From Mesodorylaimus sp. YZB2_4 (lineage: Eukaryota; Nematoda; Enoplea; Dorylaimida; Dorylaimidae): a DNA stretch of 64,000 nucleotides. The notes beneath the pieces were generated by a model. It was not told the origin of the DNA. It was given only the letters and a program-made list of their open reading frames with translations, and made no database searches. Made by a program: the position numbers and the translations under genes. How positions within the stretch are numbered: position 1 is the first letter of the stretch; the number at the start of each line of letters is the position of its first letter. Of the stretch, positions 11,111 through 23,005 are shown piece after piece. The stretch covers positions 62,001-126,000 of the forward strand of contig JASANH010000142.1 of NCBI GenBank assembly GCA_030248295.1, written 5' to 3'.

Positions 11111-12463
11111 TGCTTGGGGGCTCGGGCCCTCTATGACCCTGAAAAGTGAGGTACAGGTACAAACCCGTACAAACCTGTACAAACTTCGTACAATGCCGGC
11201 CATGCGTTTGGGTGCGTGTTCACTAGATACATTTTGTGTTTTCGCGTGCAAGATTAAAATTTTTCGCCTCCGGCGGGGCGGAGATGAACCCCAGCGGCGC
11301 GCACAACGGGTGGCATTGCGACCAATGGTCACCTTCCAAACCAGAGACGTGGCCACAGTGGTCCTCAAAATCCCCAGTTGATAACATTGACGCTTTGTTC
11401 TTGTATGTCGTTAGTACGATCGGCGTACACAGATGGTTCTCATTGCTTCTTTACGATCAGAAAGATTCTGTTTAAATTTTGGTAGGTCAGAATCCACGCA
11501 GAAGCCTTCAGCTTTTTGACTGGGAGGTGGCTGGAGTATTTGGCAGGGTTTAAGAGTGTGATTTCTTGCCCTGAAACAGGTATTTCCTGCAAATTTATTC
11601 ACAGAATCATGAAAAATTTTGTGTGTGAGAGGCCAATTTTTCAAAAATTTCGCCTCCGGCGGGGGCACCCCACCCCTCTCTGGCGCTTCGCCCCCTCGGA
11701 TCGCGCTTTCGGCGCTTATTTCGAACTAGCAAATTAGACTCCATGTTTCATTTAGCCTTATTCGTCAACTGGACTTTGCACGAGCTGCTAAATTAGCATA
11801 TTTGTGCAAATTTTTTCTTGGCACCCCACGAGCCCGAAACTCTGCGTGCGCGCCTGCATCAGGTCCCCGTGGCCCTCCCTGCATTTTGTCATTCAGCCCA
11901 TCATAATCCAAAGTTTGCATGACGTCATTGTTCACCATTTGATTTAAATTTCCCGCACAAACGAGACAGTAAAGTCTATAATACACTTTGTTGAAAAAGC
12001 AGGTAAGACTGTGCAAACTCTGCATGCCTCGATGATAAAAGGACTGTTTGAACTTACGATCAGCTGTGTTTGCTCAGGCAGCCATGTTTGAACATTGTTG
12101 AAGCACCGGGTACAGTAGACTTCAGATTGGTGTTATCTGATTGAGATAGCAAACTTGCACCTCGCTGCGATGTTTAATTGTGTCAGGCGGTTGAAAAAAC
12201 TGACTTGTGAGCGAAACCTTGGATACCGCGGAGGCATGCCACTGTTTGCCCAGTTACCTGTGCTAACAATGTCATCACTGAATGAAGTGGCTGCACCAAA
12301 ACGAGAACTACATACAAAACCCCGCAAACCATGTTTTCTTGGGCGGCGATGCCGACTCATTCAGCCTGCGCTCAAATCGGATGTCATAACTTTGCTGAGT
12401 CGCAAAAAGCAGGGTTTACAGTATGAGTTAGTCGAACAGTGTCTTTTATGGCCTGAAAACTTC

Positions 12464-12468
12464 AAAAA
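12464..12468 (-). terminator. RNA polymerase III T5 terminator of tRNA-iMet
   Basis: A run of five T on the minus strand lies four bases past the mature tRNA 3' end, as expected for pol III termination. Confidence 0.7.
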
Positions 12469-12471
12469 GTC

Positions 12472-12543
12472 TAGCAGAACGTGGTTTCGATCCACGGACC
12501 TCTGGGTTATGGGCCCAGCACGCTTCCACTGCGCCACTCTGCT
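12472..12543 (-). tRNA. Initiator tRNA-Met (CAT)
   Basis: The 72-nt cloverleaf folds with acceptor AGCAGAG/TTCTGCT, anticodon stem-loop CTGGG-CCCATAA-CCCAG and T-arm CGTGG-ATCGAAA-CCACG. The A at the start of the T-loop (ATCGAAA), the A-T first acceptor pair and the three G-C pairs of the anticodon stem are hallmarks of eukaryotic initiator tRNA. Internal A and B boxes are intact and a T5 terminator follows, so the gene looks functional. Confidence 0.95.
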
Positions 12544-13189
12544 TCTATTACTACAGACGTAATGTCTTATTGCTTCCGCCTTATTGATCCTTGCAACTCC
12601 CGCATTAACGTCTTTTCTCGCGACGCAGAAACCGGAAACACAAGTCTGCTGTCGAGTCGTCTACACAAGACTACGCATGACGACGAGAAGTTCTCATCCG
12701 GCCCAGACATAAGACAGTGCTGTTTCAATCCTGGCACCGAACTAGGCTTGCAAACTTGAGAGCAAAGTTGTTTTGGCCGGAGTCTAAATAACGATTGTTA
12801 CGTGCAAGTTTCCTCGAGCATGCTACAATAGCTTAGCAATAACTACTAGGCATATTGGCGGGAAGTCTCGTTTGGTTAATTTCCATGAGCACCCTTCCAG
12901 CCTAGCCTGCTCCTGGCACATCCAGCGGAAAGTAGGGCTGGCAGTGGGCGCTCTCCGCGCGGTTGCTTATAGTCTGCCTGGCACTGGCTGGCACACGGCT
13001 CGTCTATGTTGTGTCTGCTTTCGAACCATAAGCATGGCTGTACACGTGAAGAACTCTTCGCTCGCGACAAACGGCTGACTGAAACAAGTCTCCTTTCGCT
13101 CCTATAGTAACGGCTTATGCGTCGCCCAAAGGCAGAAGTCGTTTAGTTTGCAGGGAAATTCTCCCTCACTTCAGACTCCTATCTGCCAA

Positions 13190-13197
13190 TATAAAAG
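13190..13197 (+). promoter_or_regulatory. TATA box of the unknown 131-aa gene
   Basis: TATAAAAG stands 90 nt upstream of the chosen Met at 13280. A start site about 30 bp downstream of it would give a 5' UTR of roughly 60 nt. Confidence 0.5.
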
Positions 13198-13279
13198 GCT
13201 TTGACTGTCAACCAAATTGGATATTCGAGACGTGCAGACTAGTTCTGAAAGTTCGGCCAAAATCTGCTGTACTCATACT

Positions 13280-13920
13280 ATGGCGATGCGATCACGGTCC
13301 TACAGTTGTTCGACTACAGTTTGTGAAAATCCGAATCGCAAACGTGCGCGATCTGGTGGATGCTTTGATGAGCACTTTATATCAGCCAAACAACCAATGA
13401 TGGAACGAAAGGCCAGTAATTTACCAGTGAAGGTAAGCATCTTGCTGTACGGATAGACAAGGGTTTCTGGAGCGAAGCGTGACCACTGGGCACAGCCATG
13501 GGCTGACTCGAATCAGTCAGGAGTCATGGAGTCATAGAGTCGAATAGACTATCAGCTCCCAGCTAACCGCAGAAAACACAGGATTGGCAGTGTCTGTTCC
13601 TCTGCTTCCAGTGGCTCTTGCCTGAGCTCAGTATCCCGGCGATCACATTTTCTTCACCTTTTTGTTTTTAATTTTAGCTTCCAAGTACATTGGATGTTGT
13701 GAGCAGCGATGAATCTCCCTCGTCTCCATTAGCCCCTAATTTGCAGGTGGCTTGGGTGGAAACGGCTTTAGGTTACCCCGTAATGCTTTTGGTTCCTAAG
13801 CCCTTATTGATCCGTAGTTCAACAGCACCAGCGCCAAATTGTCGAGAAGTGGCGTGTCAAACTGAGCAATCGACCGCTATGATCTATGATTATCATGGTC
13901 GAGTGAGAGTGGAAAACTAA
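13280..13920 (+). CDS. Unknown small Ser/Cys-rich protein, two exons
   Basis: Exon 1 (13280-13432) and exon 2 (13678-13920) join in phase 0 across a canonical GTAAGC...TTTTAG intron, giving 131 residues. No family is recognised. The N-terminus is basic and Ser/Cys-rich (MAMRSRSYSCSTTVCENP) with an NRKRARSGG stretch that could be a nuclear-localisation signal. The second half holds an acidic Ser cluster (SSDESPSSPLAP), a hydrophobic segment (ALGYPVMLLVPKPLLI) and REVACQTEQS before a short hydrophilic tail. There is no signal peptide. RSRSYS resembles an AGC-kinase phosphorylation site. Support for being real: TATA box, clean splice sites, coding-like composition. Function unknown. Confidence 0.55.
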
Positions 13921-16165
13921 TCACAAAAATTAGTTGAGACTTGATGATTTCCCAGCAGCTTTCGATGTGTCACTTTGATATCATAGCCTTGTACGGAGAT
14001 GCAGGTTCGGATAGCCATGTAGGTGAGAACACGTAGTGCCATTTCACAGTTCTGTCAGTGTTCTGCTGTGTATCAGCAGTGCTTGTTGTGGTGCCTACAG
14101 TAATCCTGTATTATGAAGAAGCCTGGATGTAAAGTGAAACTTTTGAAATTCTAAGCCGGATCTTGCAAATGAGTGGGAAAGTCAGCGACATTTAAATTTA
14201 ACGTTATGTCGTCTTGGTAGCGGTTGTTGCCCGGTTAACCTGATCTCTACAGTTTACCAATCTCATGCTATGTGCTCTTGTTTATGTACTGTATAAATAA
14301 TGAGATGACTTTAGAAAATGTCCAATTCTTATCATCAGCTCCCACACTAACATCCTAACGATGGAATCAGCAAAGATTGACGCGGCTGAAGTTGACGCTG
14401 CTGCCAAACATAAAACGCTAGTGTAATCCGGGGGTTGCCCGTTGGGGCTTTTACTCCCGTCATAAGTCCCACAAAGTCAATCGAGTCTTTCGACTGGTAA
14501 TGGGTGAAACAAAACTGACTTGTAGTGCTCATGTTGGCAGATGGTCAATGTCGACAGTAGATCATGCCTGACATGACGAACGACTAACGAGACGGGGCGT
14601 GCGATGCGTACGTGATATTGCTTTGACATCCGACTGCCATTAGGCTCCCGCTGATTTTGTCACGTGACTGGCGGATTCAGGCGTTTGCTTCTTCAAAACT
14701 TGTCAAGCCTGACGGGATAAAAAAAGGGAGAAAGAAAAAGGGACATGCTAGTTTTCTCATGAAACCCCGAACTTTCAATCCAGAACTTACTGTAGACAGG
14801 ATCTTGCAGCATATTATAAGACAATATCGATTTTCAGATGCTGCATTGGCAAATCGTGTCGCACTGAAGCTACTGTGAGAACATGCGCACATAACATTTG
14901 ATCATGAGACTGCTCGGTTGGGCGGGCGGGCGAAAAAATGATCATAATCAGGCTGTAGAGCCTGGCTGACCGCACCATCTTTGTTCAAGTCGCATCATTA
15001 TCGTCCATATGTCATCTTCTTTCACAAGGAAGACGGTCTGGGAAGGTCTGCGTCCGTCTTTCTCGATCGCTCGTTCAGCACGTTGACCCAATCACCAGAC
15101 GATTTACTGTGCATAGAGAATAACCCTACTTTAAATATTTGAATATCTTTGGAGATATCTCAAAAAGGTGCTAGGAGGAAAAACTATTAAGGAGAAATAA
15201 AAACTTAAACGCGTTTTGAAATTATGAAGAATTAATGATACTGTGCACTGGTACTCACAGAATCAGTCCAAACACCCTTGCAGTAAATGGCATTCACTCA
15301 ATGACCATTGCTTCTCAACTCTCCCTCTTCTCTATGGCGAGGTATTTAGGGGTGGGCTATTCCGCATATTCGCAGGACCCACAAAACCCAGGGGAAACTA
15401 TTTGAGGTAAAAAATTATCGCCAAGTGGGAATTACCAGCCTCGTGGCCTGGTATGTTACGTGTATGCCTTTCGATCCCAGAAGGGAAAAGTAAGAGTGTT
15501 TACAGATTAATCCGTATCACTATAGGGGCAAACATACATTGAGACACAACTTCCAATGGAAATTTCCAAGTTGGAACAGAAAAAATAACCTTTCTTGCAG
15601 AAGCTTTTTAATACCTTCCAAAAAGTTTTTCCTTCTAACGACACGCAGCACGATTCCTTGTGAAATTACCTTAGGAAGTTTCACACAATTCCGTTCTTAT
15701 TTGGCAAAGCTGGTTTTTTGATTTCTAGCTGGACGTTTTATTCGCATAATTTTGTCATAGTCGTTTATGTGTGTCTCTCACCCGTTTGAGTGCATGTAAG
15801 TGCTGGGGTATGATTAAAGTATGGTATGGTATGGTACGCAGCGTCAGTCAGGCTTCACTGCTCTGATCGTGAACGGCGGATGATGGGCCAGAATCTGTGA
15901 TTTTTTTGCTGGAGACCCAGCTGCGTTTTTAGGCCGATAATTGACTATGTTTTACCCTATTTTGCACCGATGGCGCTTTAAGCTGCTTTCGAAGACGTCA
16001 GTTTGAGTTGGTATTGGCCTGGGCCCGTGGTCGTTGGCTGAGCCCTCTTCAAGCCGAAGCTGGTGCTTCTTTAGCCGGCGGCTCTTTCGGTGTTCTGCGG
16101 GCGGTGCCACTTTTTGTGATGGCGACCTGCTGCTCGCGGGCGCCCAGGTGAAGCATCATTCCTGG

Positions 16166-16560
16166 CTGCCCTCCCCGATGATGTAGCGGTAAAAGGCGTA
16201 TGTCACAGCTTGCTTGGCAGAGCTGGAAACTCTGGCCGTATGGGAACGTGGTGAAGTTCTCTCCGCGCATTGCACGCCTGGCGGTGGGAGACTCACCCTT
16301 CATCCGTCCGAGGTCGATAAATGAGGAGAGGCGTTACTGGCCAGGAGGCTTTCGAGTCCGGGTCCCCTCACAGGGCACAAGCTTGGCATGGTTACCCCAT
16401 GAGACAACCACCGGCATCGCGGGGTAATCGAGGGGTAGCGACTAACACGCACCCTTCCCCGATTGGCCTTAGTCGATGGGTCAACTAACAAGCCCCAAAG
16501 CCCGCGGATAAAAGGACTAAAAGTCGACCCTCCCCTGGACCGGCCAGGATGGGTAAAAAA
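16166..16560 (+). repeat. Dispersed repeat family A, copy 1
   Basis: About 390 bp that match 43467-43846 in order along their length: GTAGCGGTAAAAGGCG, GTCACAGCTTGC, GGTGAAGTTCTCTC, a GACTCACCCTTCATCC block, a B-box-like TTTCGAGTCCGGGTC, GCGACTAACACGCACCCTT, and a tail with CGACCCTCCCCTGGA and CCAGGATGGGT. No coding capacity. A SINE-like or other non-autonomous retroelement is likely, given the B-box-like motif. Confidence 0.65.
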
Positions 16561-16938
16561 TCATTCCTGGCCGTCGGGAGATCGATACCCTCCTCTGGCT
16601 GGGAGATGTCAACCACTTCGGTTGATGTTTCAGCGGCAGGTATAGTCGCGAGACACGCCTTCCCGCGGTCGGTTTTTGTTCCAAAGGCTTCGCCCTCTCA
16701 TATCTTCCGCCGCCTATGCACGCTGTTCACACAGGTCTTTTGTTTGGCACCTCGAGTCATGAAGAAATAGCAATTCGATCAGATCGATCTAATCATGAGG
16801 GGTCAGCATCCGGTGCAAGAAACAAAATTTGAATCTGCTTGATTTGCAGGCGCTGTTTGAAAAAAAGTTCAACCTGTGGAATACCATGTGAGTGAGCTGA
16901 GTCTGTGTGACTGATGACATGCTGGTCCGGTCACCAGT

Positions 16939-17430
16939 GTGAGCATCACTCGGGCCACGAGTGAGTGGGTATGTGCTCGCGACCCAGTCGTCGCAGTGCA
17001 GTCGAAGTCGTAGTGCAAACGCGACTTGGGTTGACCAGCAAGGGGGCTTTCTTTTAGCCAATGGAGTTGATGCTTCGTATGCTCCTGCATGGGGGGCAAG
17101 GTGCATTTTCCCTTTCCTTCAGGTGTAGGCGGTAGTACCTGTTGCTCGCGGGTGATTTGGCGACCACCTCGCGGTGACAGGGCGACAGAGCCATCGAAAA
17201 AAGGAATACACAGATTATAGGATCGTGAGTGGGTCATCAGAACATAGTGCAAGTAAAAAAATTTGACATGTCTGACGCAACCTCGTGAGCGCCATTCGGG
17301 TCTCGAGTGAGTAGATGCTCTTGATACAGTCGCCGCAATTCAGTCGAGACAGGTCGTAGAACGCGCATTGGGTTTGCTTGGATTTTGAAAAGACGGTTTC
17401 CCGAATTCGACCAGACTGGTTCAAGCCAGG
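16939..17430 (+). repeat. Diverged local duplication (about 346-bp spacing)
   Basis: The segment from 16939 (GTGAGCATCACTCGGGCCACG, then ..CAGTCG.CGCAGTGCAGTCG) recurs from 17285 (GTGAGCGCCATTCGGGTCTCG, then ..CAGTCGCCGCAATTCAGTCG). Similarity continues through the following 100 bp, ending near TTGGGTT. A second pair (GTGTAGGCGGTAGT near 17125 and GTGTAGGCGGTGGT near 17539) lies just outside and suggests the repeated unit is longer. Nothing coding is conserved between copies. Confidence 0.55.
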
Positions 17431-19750
17431 AGCGATCCCACGTACATGGAGCCAGCCTACCACGAGGGCCTCATAGATTCTCAAATCGGGGAGCGGCCAA
17501 ACGGAGTTCTTACGGACTGGACTGTAGGGACTCCTTGGGTGTAGGCGGTGGTGCTCGCAGAGCAGTTCAAACGCTCACCAGACCTCGATCTCGTTCTCGG
17601 TTCCGTGCTTGGCCCGATTTTCAATTATGGGAGAGGCAGACAGGTTCCCTGACCAGTGCGGATAAGTTCATCCACGCCTGTGTAGTTTTACCAATGCCCT
17701 GACAAGTTTGACTCAAATTGATACACCGACTGCTGATGAGTGCTAGCCTGAAGAAGCGAAGATGCACCCTAAAAAAACCTAGCTGCATAAAAAATCCAAT
17801 CAGGGAGCATCAGACATGGTCTGTCAGTTAAGAGTCAGATAGAGCAGGGACGTGGGGACGTGCTACCTGCTACTTGTACTGCGCCAACTGTGACGTGCCT
17901 GTGACATTTTTGACCCGACCCTAATTTATGCTTCTTTTCGGGTTCATGACTCTTACATAGTGAGATTAAGGCGGTAGCTTTGAGAAAAACTCTATTTAAG
18001 ACAAACTCTTTCATCACAGAACACTGCAAATGATAGAAATAATCCAAAAATAGTTTATTGTATTTGACAATACGCACAGCACCAGCGCATAAGTGTGGAT
18101 TCTGCTGTGAAATGCGACCCTCGGTTTCAATGGTCATGAACCAGGGCGACGGTCGGGAGTTTCAAGAAGTCGACAAAGGAAGCTGACAGGGATCTGAAAT
18201 TTAGAGCACCTAGGAGGACACATACAATAGCACTGACGGATAGAATCGGACTTATTATCAGTCAGGAGTACGGCCATCTTGTGGTTGTGACCTGCCGAGA
18301 AGATAGGCTTCGACAACAAGAGCGAAAAGGGCAGAACACAAGAACATGGAATTCGCTCTCTAGACAGGATCTAAACAAATTCAACAGCGGACAAGAATGT
18401 CTATTGCGCAGTCAAGTCATGTCATGCCTTTTTTTCATACATAAACACGTTGCACACTTACGTCAGAAACGTACGAAACAACCACACGCGTTTTAGAACA
18501 ATCAGTCCATCACAGGCGTTCTATGACTTCAGACTGTGCCATAACACGGAAAATGGTTGCCCTTGATTCATGTCCCACTCACGTGAAATATTCCATTGTG
18601 CTCCCTTTCCTGCACAGGCACACTTTTCGATCCCCCTCTCACTGCGCATGCCATAGGTCTGCTTGAAACTCCGCAAAAATGCATAGCAGCATCCATAGGA
18701 AACCATTTTGCGCACACCCTTGCAAGACAAGAATCGTTGCTCGAATCAATAAAGCTACTCGTATCTCATTTTTTGCTGCAGCCTGGTTCCTATCATATTC
18801 TTCCTCGGTTTTCTCTCCCTTCGCGCGCACATGTTATTCACGAAGGGGTGATGTTGATGGAATTGGAGCTGAGCCAACTTGCGTGCCATTGCCATGTTTG
18901 TTACTGGCAACCGGGCGGCGAACCGGCTTGGCTTTACCGCCAGCTCTATGACAAACGGTATGTTCCGCTGCTTAGAGATTTGCAGTGATGGCGAGGCGGC
19001 CAGGAGAGCAGGTGATGGTGGGGAATGTTTCTTCGGCGGTTTGTTATGTTATTGCGCACCGTACGTGCAGAAGGACGTCAGCGACAGCGCCCGTGTTTAG
19101 AAGTCTAAAGTTCGAAATCGTTGGCGAATCGCAAAAAATCGTGGCCAAGTGGATTTTTCATTAGTAGAGATCGAGTAGTGTTCTGCTTAGCTAGCTACCA
19201 TGGCATTGGGTTGGGGTGCAAGTTTCAGTGGGGAGATTTTTTGAACGAAAGCGTATTCCAGTCTGTTGTCCTAGCTGTTCTATATTTGGTATGTATCCGC
19301 CTCCTGCGACGGTTCACCATCTGTCTCCCTCAGAAATGCATTGCGACCTCTTGTTTTACGTTTCTACCAGCACGTGGTTTTCTATTGCGCGCATCGCAGT
19401 CACGCTATTTCTAGAACTTGGGCGTTGTACCTAATACCTGCTTGATTCTGGTCAAAATGGAAATGCATTTCTTCTATTTTTTGCACTCATTCAGTGCAAA
19501 TTACAAAACCCGTGATGCAAATTGAACGTAAATCGATGTTTGTCCGTATGCGCGCAAGGAGGGCTGATGGGTAAACATGACAAGCTCGTTTACTCGTTGC
19601 TGCCTCCATCTGCAATGATTTGAAGAAGCGGATGTTTGGCCTACTTTCGCGAAGACTACGGCCGTTACCGACTCTAACTTTATTCTACTGGCGCAAAAGA
19701 GGTTTCCCTTGTCTTCTATTTCAGGGATTTCGCATCTGCGCGAATCAAGC

Positions 19751-22425
19751 ATGGACGAGTTCGACGAGATTAATGAAATGGATTTTGTGAGGGGACGTTC
19801 ATATACTTGGGCTCATCATCAAGAGCGTGGATCTACTATTTTGAATAAACGAGGATCTTTCTCAAACGGTGACTATGAACAGGACATGCGCGCTAGAGGT
19901 CAAAACGACGAATCTCCCTTGTCCGACGATGCCGCGGTCGGCCACCTGCAACAAGTGCAGGTTGGAAGTGGGAAGAAGAAAAGAAAATCTTATACGGAAA
20001 TTATTGCAACTGCAATTCTGAGTTCGCCGGAAAAAAGGCTAACTTTAGCCGAAATTTATGACTGGTGAGAGTTTCCTGGTTGAGTTGATTGGGCTGGGTG
20101 TTCTAAGTTGCCTTTTTGCAGGATGGCTTCAAATGTGGAAGAATATAAAAATCAGCGTTATGTGCCAAGTTCCTCAAGTTGGAAGGCAAGTTTGCAAGAA
20201 TATTCTGCTGAATAAGTTGAAACGGGCATACTGCAAGGTCCTCCTTTTTGTCCTCTCAGAACGCGGTGCGCCATAATTTATCGGTGCAGTCGTGTTTTAA
20301 ACGAGTCAAACGGCACGGAGTCGAGAAGCCATCGTGGTGGACAGTGGACGTTCGTCAAGCGGCTAAGCGACGATTGTCTCTGCCACTGATCGCTGAGAAT
20401 AACAACGATCCTGCCGCTGACAATGAGATCAAGGCTCCTCACAAACGCTCGCATGCGACAGCTGTATCTGAAGATGCGGTCATGGTGAATGGAACGGAGC
20501 TGTCGAACGATGGGTTCATGCCAAACGGCGATGCCATCGGGGAGTCGAGTGGAGAGCACGCTTATTCGAGAAATGTCCAGCCATTAAATGAAGGTACAGA
20601 AGGCATGCTTGTTTGGTGTAGTTTCAGAGTGTTTGTGTTGACTGTCATCGAGTCATTCTCCTGATCACTGATCTCCCTCCTAGGCACGCAACAGGGTCTC
20701 GGCAACTCCTAATTTAAAGCTAGGTGACGTAATGTATGAAATATAGGAGTGGAAGGCGCTTCGTGCATAGTGGCTCTAACGGCAAATGGACGATATGAGA
20801 GGAATTTTCCATGACGTCCTCTCGATTTTCTAGCGAAGGCCCGTGATAAGATGATGCTATTCATAAGTTGCTGTCACGTGCACGAAATGTAGGCATTGCT
20901 CACATTGCCCATGGTAAAATAATAAGCATCGGTCACATGCTATTGTCATGTTTAATCAACTTGCCGCGTTTTTCAGGACACACTGCTAAGATGAAATTGA
21001 ATTCAGCGATTAACTGGGATGAGGAAGGGCACTCTGTTGCCACTTTTAACGTGGACAGCGACGGTTCATCGATTCCGCTATCGGCTGAACAGTTGGCGGA
21101 GGCCTGGTTAAGTCGATACAAAACTTCTGGAGCGGGTTTAGTTATTGGTAAGGACGGGTCAACGGCTCAGACACTACGAGTGAAAACGGCGCAGGGCGTC
21201 GAGCAAAATGTCCGGTTCGCGGGGCCGATACGTATAAATGTGGTCGTGAGATGCGAGAAGGCTGCCCAAACTGACGATTTGGATTTTGATAACGGAATGA
21301 CGAAATTGCAAAATGGTGAAGCCGTGGGTACTTCCTATCCAAGGTGTCATGAGTTTGAGGTAAGTGCATGCTTGGACCGACTCTGAGCTGTGGTGCGTAG
21401 TGGCGCAGTATTGAGTGAATAGTATGGGTTCCACACCATACTTTACTCGCAGGTACCCAAGCACTCGAAGGGTGTCTGCAACTGAGGATTGCTCGCTGCA
21501 AATGGGACCCAGGTGGGTGAGAGCTCCGACCAGGGAGTTCTGTTTTCTGCGATGGAGATTTAAAAAAGTCTTGAACCCTTTGAATATCTCAGGATGTTTC
21601 AAGTAGAGAGACCGACTTCAATATAAAGACTCGTCTGACAATCGATCCTTTGCAAGAGCTGGTAGCTGGTAACGTCACCTTCAAGGTGATGTTCCAGCCA
21701 TTGACTAGGTCCAGAGGCCGAGAGCCAGCCAAGGGCTGCCCTGGGTTTTTGATAGGATGCGAAACCTCTCCAGTGCTAAGTTGCGGAACTAGTCGAGTAA
21801 TGAAAACCTGAGAAGGGAATCTGTCATATGTACACACGCACAGCGGGCGGAATAGAAAAGTTACTAGAACCAAAAAGGGTCTATCGTGTGATGAGCAAGA
21901 ACAATTTGGTGGATGCCGTGGCAATGCTTTAGCTTGCCAACCGAACTAGTGGTCCAGGCACTCGATTACTCCTATATGACTTGAAAGGTTTTAGTCAGTC
22001 TGCAGACTAGTCGTCTCTGTCTGTAAGGGGAGTACCAGTTCAAGAGCTAGGAAGAGTAGGCACATACTGAACGAGTAATGGTGTGGTTACCACTTTAGTG
22101 GGCTTCTTGAAAGGCCTGTCTTCCTTGACCTCTGTGGTGGTTTGGGTAACCTGAAACAAGTGGTAGCTTTCCAGCGCCTGCTACTGTGCGTTCACCCTTC
22201 ATATCCCTAACGTTTTAGGCTCTTAGCCGTGGCACCAGCAATGATCAAACGATGATCAACTTCGGAAACGATTGTGACATTTCAAAAATTTTGCACGGTG
22301 ATGTAAAAATGTCATCGGCCATGAATGTATTATCGCCATCTGCGGTTTTAGAAGAGGATGCATTGACTGAGTGCTGGAATGAGATCAGTGGAGATGATTT
22401 ATTGACTCTCACTAACATGTCCTAA
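19751..22425 (+). CDS. FOXO-type forkhead transcription factor, paralogue 1
   Basis: Five exons (19751-20064, 20122-20185, 20260-20593, 20977-21359, 22219-22425) sum to 1302 nt and encode 433 residues. The N-terminus carries RGRSYTW (residues 14-20), matching the first Akt site of FOXO proteins (RPRSCTW in human). The forkhead domain spans about residues 80-165 (SYTEIIATAILSSPEKR, the variable wing region, WKNAVRHNLS, KPSWWTVD) and has the FOXO-like WKN..RHNLS. It ends at KRRLSLP, equivalent to the second Akt site. A block near TLRVKTA...VVVRCEKAAQTD is shared with the second paralogue. FOXO proteins act in the nucleus downstream of insulin/PI3K/Akt in starvation and stress responses. Intron 2 uses a GC donor. 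An acceptor (TATTTCAG) just before the Met suggests an untranslated 5' exon. Confidence 0.88.
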
Positions 22426-23005
22426 TTGTGTCTCGGGGGTTCCTGATTTCTATCGCTTGTGTGACTGGCAGGTTTGTCTTTTGTACCTCCAGCTTGATAT
22501 TTAGCTTCATTTAAGCGCTTTAGCACCTAGTGTTGTACAGCTATGGTATATTGAAATTTTTGCAAAAAATATGCAATAGTTACTGGGTATATTACCCTGA
22601 GAAGCAGAATAAATGGAGAGTTTGCATAGCTGGAATTGAGTCGGAATGTAATTAATTTTTGTGGTTATTACAGCTGCTTAGTTAGCCGCGCAAAGTTTGC
22701 TGGCGTGGTGACGATGACCCTCACTGATCGCGGCATGGCGTTATCTTGGTTTCAGAATTCACTCTAATAAGAGAACCCTAATTTTGGCTGATATGACCAT
22801 GGCTTCTGGAGGAATACTCTGCAACTGCTTGAAAAAGTAGCCATTGATTTGGGCAATGAACTTGACTCGCTGCTGGTCAAATTTTTCAGTCTATATGCCT
22901 GTTCACACTACGCAGTATATGTAGAAGCAAAAATCATAGAGTCTTGATGGCAGATAATTTTTGACGGACGGCATAGTATCGCATCTCCTTGGCTAGTAGA
23001 TTTGC

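Larger units (their letters stand above)
9032..12463. other. Intergenic repeat-rich region
   Basis: No coding gene is supported here. It contains the inverted-repeat element at 9807-10988, a tRNA-like SINE fragment near 11030-11110, and two copies of a GC-rich motif (TTTCGCCTCCGGCGGGG) at 11262-11278 and 11648-11664. The open frames in this stretch follow the repeats and look non-coding. Confidence 0.5.
13921..19708. other. Long gene-poor region with dispersed and tandem repeats
   Basis: No gene can be supported with confidence. A frame at 14681-14878 after a good acceptor (GGATTCAG) reads as a Lys-rich then helical tail ending SDAALANRVALKLL, and could be an isolated last exon of an unseen gene. 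The repeat at 16166-16560 and the tandem duplication at 16939-17430 are listed separately. The remaining open frames look random. Confidence 0.4.

Noticed and set aside
14681..14878. Isolated exon-like frame ending SDAALANRVALKLL
   Set aside because: A good acceptor precedes it but no upstream exon, start or family could be found; mentioned only in the region note.
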